Assembly (NCBI GenBank): GCA_030374765.1
Contig: JARGXX010000003.1
Span: 1,575,962 to 1,639,961, forward strand
Length of the DNA: 64,000 nucleotides
Reading direction: 5' to 3'
Source: Agarophyton chilense
Lineage: Eukaryota > Rhodophyta > Florideophyceae > Gracilariales > Gracilariaceae
Positions within the stretch are counted from its first letter, which is position 1; each line of letters opens with the position of its first letter. The translations under genes and the position numbers were made by a program. The notes under the pieces are model-generated. The model had not been told where the DNA came from, did no database searches, and saw only the letters and a list, made by a program, of their open reading frames with translations. Below, piece after piece: positions 19,886 through 28,857 of the stretch.

Positions 19886-20599
19886 ATGTTTCCACCCCAT
19901 ATCGTGGATTTTCTCTCCTCCAGGTGGCAGGATAAGAATATATCGGAGATTGGGCGACGGCAGGCGCTGTATGAGTGGCCAAGAAGTTTTCAAGGAAAGA
20001 TGTCACTGTTGGATTGGAATGCTAATCTGGCAGTGGAGGCGACATTATGTGGTTGTCGGATTGCAAATGCTGGAGTTGGTGTGCACACAAGACGCCGGGT
20101 GATACAAGGTGAGACTGTTTGTTACTTTTACGGGACTTTGGTGTACCATGATCTTTCAAAGCGGAAGGAAGTTCATAAGGCATACGGAGGGGGGCTATTG
20201 AAAGCGACTGATGATCGTTTTCGGCAGTACGCGATGGAGATAAGCGTCCGAGGGGAAGTGTTTCACAAGCCACCAGGAAGAATTAGTGGGGTGTCTCTTA
20301 TTCCGGTGTGGATTGTCCCTGCTCCATTTTGCTTGGGGGGAACAATTAACGATCCCAAGTATGTGGAAGGGGATAGGGACAGGGATGCGGTTGAAGACGG
20401 GTTAATGAGACGCCGAACTGCAAATGTTCGGGTCATCAGAACTCTGGGGACGGGGCGGACCCCATTTCAGTTGAGAGACTATAGATTGCTTTCTGTGCAA
20501 GCAATTCGAGATATAGAAATAAGAGAGGAGCTGTTCAAGGATTATGGGACAGAGTATATCTGGAGTATGAATAACACGCCAGTCATAGTAATCGATTAA
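19886..20599 (+). CDS. SET-domain methyltransferase-like protein, 237 aa (copy 1)
   Basis: The frame begins at ATG 19886 and ends in TAA. SET-domain features occur in order: GVGVHTRRRVIQGETVCYFYG (residues 63-83, the first SET strand pair with GxG), a divergent pseudoknot part with GGTINDPKY (151-159) and NVRVI (180-184) in place of NHSCxPN...V, and EELFKDYGTEY (214-224), the usual ELxxDYG with the catalytic-type Tyr. SET enzymes methylate lysines of histones or other proteins. There are no pre-SET or post-SET cysteine clusters. It lies in the same frame as the methyltransferase with only one TAG between, so it may be translated as a fusion. The protein is identical in copy 2. Confidence 0.75.
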   Translation: MFPPHIVDFLSSRWQDKNISEIGRRQALYEWPRSFQGKMSLLDWNANLAVEATLCGCRIANAGVGVHTRRRVIQGETVCYFYGTLVYHDLSKRKEVHKAYGGGLLKATDDRFRQYAMEISVRGEVFHKPPGRISGVSLIPVWIVPAPFCLGGTINDPKYVEGDRDRDAVEDGLMRRRTANVRVIRTLGTGRTPFQLRDYRLLSVQAIRDIEIREELFKDYGTEYIWSMNNTPVIVID

Positions 20600-20923
20600 A
20601 AGTGCATCGCTTTTGTTACTTTAATTCATTGTATTGTACCAGATATTGTGGGCTTTTACTATGTTTGTCGCTACATATGACGTCAAAGCGTGACGTAGTA
20701 CATATGCTAAAGGAAAGTCATGTACACCGAAGGAGAATACTTTTCCAATATCTGGTGCGTTCTAGCGCATATTTAAAATATCTGAAAAGTTTGGGGGTTT
20801 TCTGAGAACACGAAAAGGGTGGAGGTATATTTTTGGAAGCAGAATGTTTCGAATCTTTTCTCCCATCCATCGCATTGCAACGCGTGGAAAACCATACCAC
20901 GATCGCTCTCTCTCTCTTCAACC
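20600..20923. promoter_or_regulatory. Intergenic region ahead of the coiled-coil gene
   Basis: About 320 bp of AT-richer DNA with TGACGTCAAAGCGTGACGT (about 20678-20696), two TGACGT half-sites resembling CRE/ATF sites, and GCGCATATTTAAAATATC near 20765, a TATA-like stretch. A promoter for the gene starting at 20924 is plausible. Confidence 0.3.
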
Positions 20924-23557
20924 ATGGCTCCGAAGCGCAAATCGAGAAGTGAGAACACTAGCGGGCGCGGTACAAAATCACGGCGGCATGGAGGGGATGC
21001 GGAGGGCGGAAGGGACAAGGGGCGTAGGCTCCAGGGCGCGAGTGGAGAGAAGGGAAGCGTGCGCTTGAGAGGTAGATCAAGGCAAGATTGTGGCGAAGGA
21101 GAGGCGAGTAGGGGCAAAGGAAAGGCTGTTCGCGCAAAGGAGACGGTGACGGAGGAGAGTTCGGAGCAAATCACGTCGCGTACGGGAGAGATGGTGCGGA
21201 GCGGCGATGGAAAACGGGATGGCGTGCGAAGCAACCGCACGCGTGTACTTAGAAGTGGATTGCGGGGGAGGGTGAGCAGAGCTCCAGGAAGGACAAGGAG
21301 AGGGGATGCATCCGAGCGGACTCTAAGTGCTGTACTCACGTCTTCAGCTGATGTGGAGCCGGTAAATCCATGCTCTGCACCTGAAGGAGGTGAAGAGATT
21401 CCGAATGAGAGGACGAAGGGGCGTAAGGAGGGAGAGAGAATGTTTGGAGAACGTGGATCCCGCCTCAGAGGCGTTGAAGAAGCAGGGGCATCGTTTACGG
21501 GTATGAGGGAAGAGGACGGTGATGATGAGATACAGAAAGGGAGAATAGAGAGTAGCCGTAGTGGGGAGGTTAGAATAGGTGGACCCAGTAGTGGTCTAAT
21601 CGCGGGCGCAAGAGTCGTTCGAGAGAGAACAGAAGGAGAGAGTGTTGGAGTTACCGCGGGGGAACAGGCGGAAAGATGGGAGGGGGCGAACTTGGATTAC
21701 GTGGAAGAAAGGAGAGAGCGTGCAAGGGAAAGAATTGGGAGTGTTCGAGTTACAGGAAGAAGAGCGATAGACGAAAGGGAAGGCAGAGAAGTGCATGTGA
21801 GTGAGGGGGGGAGAATGGGGTTTGCTGGAGGAAGAACACGTGGTTCAGGGGAGGAAGGCGATGGAAGAGTACCAGTTCTTTCTCATCAGAGAGAAGATGT
21901 CGAGCGTTTGCCACCGAGGAGAGGGGTGGGTTTGAGAGTTGAAGGGTTTGAGGTGAACGCAAGGCGAAGGACGTCGGAATGTATGCGAGTAAAGAGAAAC
22001 ATTGTATTCACAAGGAATAATGATAACGGGGAGAATGCGAATTTAAATGTCGAGGAGAACGCCGTCCGTATAGTGGAAGATGAAGCAAATGATGATGAAA
22101 TAGGTTTGTTGCCGCGGTCGATGCTAATTGAGAACATGAATGTGTTGAAGGGACAAATGGGACGTATGAAAGAAGACAGCTACAGTGTGATGGTAAGTTT
22201 GAAAATGACCCAAACGGAGCTGTATCGGGCGAGGGAGGAAATGAAGCAGCAGAATGTGCTGATTGAGAGTTTTAGGGAGGCGTTGAAAGGTAGAATCGCT
22301 GGGGAAGAGAGGGGGGAGGGAGGCGTGACGCGGCGACGAAAGTATGACATTGGAGTGCAGGAATGCTTTTATGGATTTGCACGTCGTGTGTATGATAGGA
22401 TTCTTCATTATGCAAAACTGGAGGCATCGGAACTTTGCTTCGACACCGAGAATGTGGGTCGAAGCTGGATGAATAGAAGTGAGGCGGTTGGGGAGAGTAG
22501 GGAGGAAAGTTTGTTTGTGATGGGAGAGAAGGAAATGGTTCCGAGATGTCCAATTGAGGTTGCATATGAGATGAGACCGTATACGCCGTCGACAGAGGGC
22601 GGGAGCCATTCGTTGTTGAAGCACGTGGTAGAGACTGAGTTAATGGGAGAGAAATGAGAGTCGATAAGGGAAGCGGGGAGGAGAGAGGAGTGCGTGGAAA
22701 ATGTAAGTGCGGATAGGTTCTTGAGACAGAGAATGAAGCACACATTGAGCGATGTGGTTGGGGTGCGGAAGCGAGCAGCGCGTGATAAGCTGTTTTCCAT
22801 GCTTGGATATGATTTGATCGCGAAACGAGCTAAGGTGACTGAAGGGACGGAGCTTTGGGCGGGGTTGAAGAAGCAGATTGAGGAGGAGCAGGAGAAGTTG
22901 ATGGGGTCGGGGGAGGATGGGAGAGGTAAGCTGTATGCGTGGAAAACGAGTGCGATTGATGATATTACTTATTCTGGATCGAAGGTGTCTGAGAACTTGC
23001 AGGACTTTGGTGAGGCAGATATGTATTTTCGAACTCAGGTGTCGTTGAAAGTGTTGGAGGAGTTTATGGGCTACGCGGTAGAGAGTCACAGAAATGGAGA
23101 AAGGCAGTATGTGGATGGGACGGTGATGCATCTTGCGCGACTTGATGCATGGATTGGATGTGTGGTGACCACGATGGATAGAGACGTTGGGCGGGGAGGC
23201 CAAAGCCAACTTTTGTTCTCGACGCTGTTTGGGAGGTTTCTGCCACTGGCTGTTGAGGACATATTGAGGGTTGCCTGGAACATGGTGAAGGATGAGTATG
23301 CTGAGGAGTTTGAGAATGATGGATTCTGTGGAGGGAATCGTAGAGATGTGAGTGGGAATAAGGAGAGAATCGCGACGGTTGGGCTATGGATACCGTCGAG
23401 AGAGAAAATCTATCTGGCGATAAGGGAGGAGTTTTTCATGGAGAATCTCACGAGAAGACTTGGAGCGGTGTTAGATTGCTATATAGCGTCATGTGGACCA
23501 GAAGAACCACGGTTCAAGCGCTTAGCGTTGGGGAGTAGGCAAGGAGTGGGAGAGTGA
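20924..23557 (+). pseudogene. Large basic coiled-coil protein, interrupted by one TGA (copy 1)
   Basis: The ATG at 20924 lies in an excellent context (CAACCATGG). The frame would give about 877 residues but has TGA at 22655-22657, where copy 2 has TGG (Trp). Residues 1 to about 370 are extremely rich in Arg, Gly, Glu and Ser, likely disordered and nucleic-acid binding. A probable coiled coil follows (GQMGRMKEDSYSVMVSLKMT and on, about 410-450). The C-terminal ~400 residues are globular with no recognised family. It follows the SET gene on the same strand. It could be an accessory DNA-binding subunit of the transposase, as TNPA-like proteins are in CACTA elements; that is inference. Confidence 0.65.
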
Positions 23558-23644
23558 TAAGGTACGGGGGAATAAGGGGGTAAGGAGGTGGAGCAAGATG
23601 GGGGTCGGCTATGGAAGAAAAGCAGCGGTGACTATTTTATTGGA
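23558..23644. other. Convergent gap between coiled-coil gene and transposase
   Basis: Only 87 bp separate the two converging stops. A G-rich run (GGGGGAATAAGGGGG) includes AATAA, a possible polyadenylation signal for the plus-strand gene. Confidence 0.3.
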
Positions 23645-26600
23645 TCATGTGCCTTGGGAGGTATTATTATGGGTGCCACCCAGTGGTGGTGTTGTGCCAC
23701 CAGTGGTGGTGTTGGAGAAGTAGGGCTTGGCAGTTGGGTCTCGGTAGAATCTGTTGAGGTAAAATCGATGGAAGCGCCAGTGCAATCGAGGGGTGAAGGG
23801 GGGTGCGGGGTAGTTTTGGCGAAGTACATGAACGGGGCCGAGAATGGAAGAGGATGGTACGAGGCCGAACCAGGGGGAGACGTTGTCGGAGTTGGAAGTG
23901 TTTGAGATAGGAAGGGGGTGGGCGGTGTGGTTTTGTTCGTCGTCTGTTGCCCATCGGAGGCAGATGCAATTGAGAGAGACATCGACTTGATCCTGGGGTG
24001 GAACGAGTTCGAGGAACTGAACGAAGGCGAACTCGTTATGAGTGGAAGGGGAAGAAGGGGTGGTGAAGCGAAGAAGAGAGTTGAGCTTGCAGACCCAGGC
24101 GGTGGGAGTGGGGTTGGAGAAGCTGGAACCGGCAACGAGGATGTGGGAGAACTTTGGGGTTTTAGAGGGACCGAAGGAGGGAGCAGCGAAGATACGTTGA
24201 ATGAGTGGGAGAGGGGGATCTTTGACGGCGAGCTCGTTTCGATCGGCGATGTAGTCGTCTAGGGTTGGGGTGAAGCCGCCGACGACGTATGCGGAATTGA
24301 CGAATGTGAGACGGGTTTGGCGGAGAGTGGGGGAGTCCTGGTTGAGAGCTAGTGTTTCGAGTGTGAGTGTGACGAAGGAGGGGAGTGCGAGGGTTCCAAT
24401 CTGTGAGATGATGGCGATAGTGTCTGGGGAGAAGAGGTCCTGAAGGGAAGAGATTGTTGAGTGGGGGTTTGCTCGAAGGAATTTGTGAGCGGTGATGAGA
24501 TCGGAAAAGGAGGTGTGCTTGCCATCACGGACGAAACCTGGTTTGCGGGCTTGGAAGGGAGGAGGAGGGGCATGGGAGGATGAGGTGACGGAAGGATCAG
24601 CGGAGAGAGAAATCCAATTGTTGACGGCATCGGAGCGTTCGATGGCACGGATGGTTTCGTTGTGCGCGGTGGGTCTGCGCTTGGAGGTTCGGGAGTAATG
24701 TGCTTTGAAGAGGGTATGGGCTTGTTCGAAGATGCCTGCATCGTTGAAGTGGAGACCCCCAAAGCGTCGAATGTCGTCTACGATGTGATCGAGGAGGTGG
24801 AATTTGAGGGTGCCAAGGTTGGAGGTATGGTATGGACCGAGAACATCGACAGCTCTGTGCTTGAAGGAATGGATTTGGGAGGCGAGTTTGGCAAGACGAG
24901 AAGTGGTCCATTCGGGGACGGAGTTGTAGCACATGGAGGTGAGGAGGAGGTCTGTGTACTTGGAGAAGACGGTTGTGATGGGAGCGGAATTGGCTTCGTC
25001 ACAGCAGCGGTCGAAGAAGGCGCCGATGAAGGGGAAGACCATGTCGAGGGCGCGGTAGTCTTTTGCTTCTAGCATGCCGCGGACGCCGTCAGTTGTGAAG
25101 AAGACGTTGAGGGACTGCCCGCTTTCGGAAGTAGAGAAGTCGATGTGGAGGCCGGTAGCTGGGGAATGATTTTCGATGGTGGTAAGGATGAAGTTGGAGT
25201 GCTTGAGGATGGAGGTGCGGACGGAGTGGAAGGAACGGCGGGAGTTTGTGGAGCTGATGGTGGTGAAGAGGTGTTCTGATCTGAGACGTTCGATGGCGGC
25301 GAGCTTGATGAGTTTGGAAACGCCGAGGTGGAAGTTGTGGAGGGGTTCGAAGGGGAAGATGTTGTATGGGGTGAGGAGGAGAGTGATGTTGAAAAGGGGG
25401 TAAGACTCGAAGAGGGAGGGGTATTTTGCGAGGGAGAGGGAGTGGAGTGCTTGGAGAGCTTGTTCCTTGAAGTTGCGCGAGACTCTTGGCTTGCGGGCGA
25501 GGAGAGCTGCTTCGGAGTCCTTGAGGAGGGAGAAGTGTTTGTTGGGGGCTGCAAGGGTGAGGGGAAGAGATCGAGGGGGATGGGCGTGAGAGTGTTGGTG
25601 GAGCTGTGAGCGAGGGACAGAGCATCTGTAGCAGGGCTGCTGGGGGCGGGTGCCGTGGGAGATGGCGAGAATATCCTTTGCCTCGGGAATGTCTGCGCAG
25701 TAGCTGGCGATGATGGGGTGGCATTGACGAAAAACGCCGTCGGCGTCGCGGAAGGGGAAACCGGGGAGGGCGGAAGAGAAGAGAGGTTGAAGGAGGGAGG
25801 AGATGGTCTGCTGTATGAGTTCCATTTTTGTTTGGCGGGGGATGGAGGAGGAATGAGTGATGATATCTGCATCTGGAGAAGGAGTGATTGGGGTGAAGGA
25901 GGTGGGAAGATAGCCGAGAAGTGTGAGATTGTCGGAGATGCAATTGCGGCGAAAGGAGTCGGAGAAGTTGAGAAGGGTGATGTGGAGGGGGTAAAAGGTG
26001 ATGGAAGAAGATTTGAGAGAGGTAGAGGACTTGTCGGAGTAGATTTGGACGAGGCCGATGAAGGAGTCGATACCGGAGGAGTGAGGGAGATGCCAGACGA
26101 TGTTATCTTTTGTGGACTGCATGATGGCGGTCTTGAGTGCGGGGACGACTTTTGAGCCGAGGGTGGCTGCCATGGGGTGTGCGAAGGCGGGGGAGCCGGA
26201 GGCGGATGTTTGGGAGATGGGGTGGAAAAAGGTGTTCTTGAAGTGTGCGAAGGCGAGCTGTTGTTTGAGGACATAAATTGCGTCTTTCTGGAAGAGGGTT
26301 GCGGAGAAGCGTTTGTGGGGATCGAAGATGGTGGAGGGGGCGAAACCAATGGACCTGATTCTCTGGTGGAAGAGGTCTGCCTGGAGCTCGAGGCATTGCT
26401 TTGCGGAGGAGACTGAGTTCCGGAATGTTGATTCGGAGAAGTGGGGATCATTAAGGAGAGTGATGATTTCGTCAGCCTTTCGTTGTCCAAGCTTGGAGGC
26501 GATGGAGGAGATGTAGAGGACCATTTTCTCCAGGTGGGGGTTGTCGAGGGGGGGAGTGGAAGGAGGGAGGGGGGAGAGAGCGAGAGAGGAGGGGGAACCG

Positions 26601-26907
26601 AGAGGGGCAGTGGCGACGTGGATGGCGTCCTGGGTGTGGAGGGAGAGAGGGAGCTGGTCTTGGAGGTAGGAGTCATGGTGTGCAAGAGGGACGTTGTGGG
26701 AAGGGCGATGTGAGGGAGGAGGATGAGGGGGGAGTTGTGAGGTGGACTTGTGGCGTTTTGTGCGGGGGGGAAGTTGGGTTACTTTCCGCCAGGGGAGAAG
26801 AAGCGCTTGTTGGCGGAGAGGCGATGAGGGCACCTTCTCTGGTGCCGCTGGAGGGCGGGGATTTCTCGGGCGAAGAAGGAGCAACCGTTGAAGCAGCAGG
26901 AAGGCAT
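23645..26907 (-). CDS. Plavaka/TNP2-like (CACTA superfamily) transposase with N-terminal C2H2-type finger (copy 1)
   Basis: The main minus-strand frame is open for over 1,100 codons (27112-23645) with no stop. From an ATG at 26907 a short exon-like frame encodes a zinc finger (CCFNGCSFFAREIPALQRHQ then RRCPH, 26895-26821) before a stop at 26779. A splice at about 26785 (minus-strand AAAGTAACC) or a frameshift would join it to the main frame. Main-frame motifs include CYRCSVPRS (about 25630), PYNIFPFEPLHNFHLGVSK (about 25370-25310), matching the DxLH...H.G block, and KFHLLDHIVDDIRRFGG with IFEQAHTLFKAHYSRTSKR (about 24805-24700), matching the K.H..xH...I..FG...E..H...Y..T.KR block of Plavaka/TNP2 proteins. 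It would cut and paste the 14-kb element. Catalytic acidic residues are not assigned. Confidence 0.65.
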
Positions 26908-27112
26908 GGTGGGTGGAGGAGAGGTGGTGGGAAAGAAGTTGGTGGGGGGCGTAGACGGAGAGAGAGTATGGCGCACACAGGGCACGTGACAGGGGAGGCC
27001 GGTGGAGAATAATATAGACTGCAAGGCACGTGAGGTCTGCCAGGTCGGGCTGCGATTCTATTGCGATTGATATGGATGGTACTAAATGTTCAATTTCTAT
27101 TTTGAGGTCCAT

Positions 27113-27398
27113 TTTGGGACCGGTTTTTTGTACTAATCTGTCAATCTAGAGCGCACAAAGATTGAATCTGCTCCTGCACCACTTTTCTACTTTTACCTTT
27201 AAACTGCGGCGACAGAAAGATTCACGCTAGTTTTACCTCCATCAAAACTAGAAAAACTGCAGATATGTGCTAGTTTTCCTTCCCATACAAACTAGCACTA
27301 ATGAACGAATGAAAATATTTTCGGAAATAAACACCTCCAAATTTGGATAAATTCACGGGTTTTCGGTCATTTCAATTCGTCCTTTTTTGACCACTGAA
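27113..27398. other. Right subterminal region of the 14-kb transposon
   Basis: Non-coding, AT-rich, with four CTAGTTT/AAACTAG motifs: near 27228, 27247, 27268 and 27290, in both orientations. It also has TTTTGACCACT near 27386, which also occurs near 13557 at the left end. It contains the promoter side of the minus-strand transposase. Confidence 0.5.
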
Positions 27399-27415
27399 CT
27401 AGCATTCCGAGAACA
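27399..27415 (-). repeat. Right terminal inverted repeat, copy 1
   Basis: CTAGCATTCCGAGAACA, the exact reverse complement of 13416-13432, followed by the second CTG. Confidence 0.95.
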
Positions 27416-28857
27416 CTGACGCAGGGAGAAACACTTACCATCCATACGGATCAATCGTCCCTACGATGGTCATTATCACTAACAGACCTCTCCGGGAGGT
27501 CAACACGTTGGCGCTTACGCCTGTCTGATTTCGATTTCGAAGTTAAATATAAGAAGGGACTGGCTAATATACAGGCCGACGCTTTCTAGCGATTGGAAGC
27601 TTTAGGGGAAACCCAAGGAGAAATCGATGACGATTTGCCGTGTTTTTCAATGGAGATGAATAACGATGAAACGCAACTTGAAGATCAAGAAGATGAAGTG
27701 GATTACTCCCAATTGGACCCTCTAATGCTAACCCATGGAACTGAACCTCCTGATCAACTTGAGCGTTCCTCGATCACGGAGCTCTGCAATGAGAAACTAA
27801 CGGAGAACTTCTGTACAGCGATACGCTCCCGTCTTAACGGGGGGGGGGAGGATTTGCCCTTTTCGCTCAGTGGGCGAAGCTATCTGGACACCCAGGAGGA
27901 ACAAAGTTGTTTATAACCCTAAGAAAAGGGACTTCTATTGGCCAACGTTGGCAATGGACTGCCATGCTATGGTGAAGCTATTCAGAACGTGCTCGATGAA
28001 TCGCGTGAAACTCTTTAAGAAGATGAAAAATACGACCCTATTCCCGGCGAAGGCGCCTCTACAATTGGTCAGTATCGACATACTTGGAGAGCTAATTCGT
28101 TCCTATCAATTATATCGCTACCTATTGGTAATTACGGATCGATTCGCAAAACTTGTACGGACTGTAACGTTGAAGAAGATACCCGCCTCGGTAATAGCTG
28201 AGGCTTTCATAAAACACTGGTTGTATGTGTACGGGCCTCCGGAAGTTCTGCTATCAGATAATGGAAAACAGTTTGTCGCTAAGTTCTTTCAGAAAGAACT
28301 TTGCCAAACGTGTGCGATGAATCGCGTCAAGCTCTTTAAGAAGAGGAAAAAGATGACCCTTTTCCCGGCGAAGGCGCCTCTACAATTGGTCAGCATCGAC
28401 ATACTTGGAGAGCTAGTTCGTTCCAATCAAGGATATCGCTACCTATTGGTAATAACGGATCGATTCTCAAAACTTGTACGGACTGTACCGTTGAAGAACA
28501 TAACCGCCGCGGTAGTAGCTCAGGCTTTCCTCAAACACTGGGTGTATGTGTACGGACCGCCGGAAGTTCTGCTATCAGATAATGGAAAGCAGTTTCTTGT
28601 TAAGCTCTTTCAGAGCGTTTGCCGAATAATGGGCATCAAGAACGTGTTCACCACGACTTACCACCAACAGTGTAATGGTCAGGTGGAACGCTACAACCGT
28701 ATGTTATTAGCCGCTCTTCGGCATTACATCGCGGATCACCCGAAAGAGTTGGACATGTACGCAGACACACTTTGTTATCTGTTATGCGTACAACACGCAT
28801 GTGCATACGTCTACAAAGGCGGCTCCTTTTCAGCTCGTGATATCACGTAGCTAGATG
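27416..28857 (+). pseudogene. Ty3/gypsy pol, RNase H end and integrase (continuation of 13053-13415)
   Basis: The RNase H frame resumes at 27419 (GETLTIHTDQSSLRWSLSLT, RWRLRLSDFDFEVKYKKG) and reaches a TAG at 27587-27589. An acidic linker then leads to a frame change in a G-run at about 27839-27848. After it come RRDFYWPTLA-like integrase N-terminal sequence (here KKRDFYWPTLA) and the catalytic core. Core residues appear as SIDILGEL, LLSDNGKQF and NGQVERYN. The first two blocks occur twice because of an internal 321-bp duplication. A frame shift near 28800 leads to STKAAPFQLVIS, the usual end of the core. The integrase C-terminus and chromodomain are absent. Confidence 0.8.
27995..28636 (+). 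repeat. In-frame 321-bp tandem duplication of the integrase core
   Basis: Unit 1 (27995-28315) and unit 2 (28316-28636) both start GATGAATCGCGT and are 107 codons each. They are roughly 85-90% identical by eye. The frame is kept across the junction. Each unit carries the two catalytic Asp blocks; only unit 2 continues to the Glu block. Confidence 0.85.

Larger units (their letters stand above)
13416..27415. mobile_element. 14,000-bp CACTA/Plavaka-like transposon with chromatin-modifying cargo (copy 1, complete)
   Basis: The element has perfect 17-bp terminal inverted repeats (TGTTCTCGGAATGCTAG at 13416-13432 and its reverse complement at 27399-27415). It is flanked by a 3-bp duplication, CTG, at 13413-13415 and 27416-27418. 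The left flank ends inside Ty3 RNase H, and the right flank continues the same domain in the same frame once one CTG is removed, so the boundaries are exact. Gene order: small basic minus-strand frame, ambiguous 0.8 kb, dioxygenase-like (minus), DNA methyltransferase (plus), SET protein (plus), basic coiled-coil protein (plus), transposase (minus). A 3-bp duplication and a TNP2/Plavaka-type transposase fit the CACTA superfamily, although the termini are not CACTA. Confidence 0.9.

Noticed and set aside
20819..20923. N-terminal extension of the coiled-coil protein upstream of 20924
   Set aside because: The extension would start at GTG. The only ATG in it is at 20924, which has an ideal context.
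25069..26685. 538-codon minus-strand frame rich in Ser/Pro/Thr
   Set aside because: It overlaps the transposase in another frame, has low-complexity composition and no motif. The transposase frame carries the conserved blocks.
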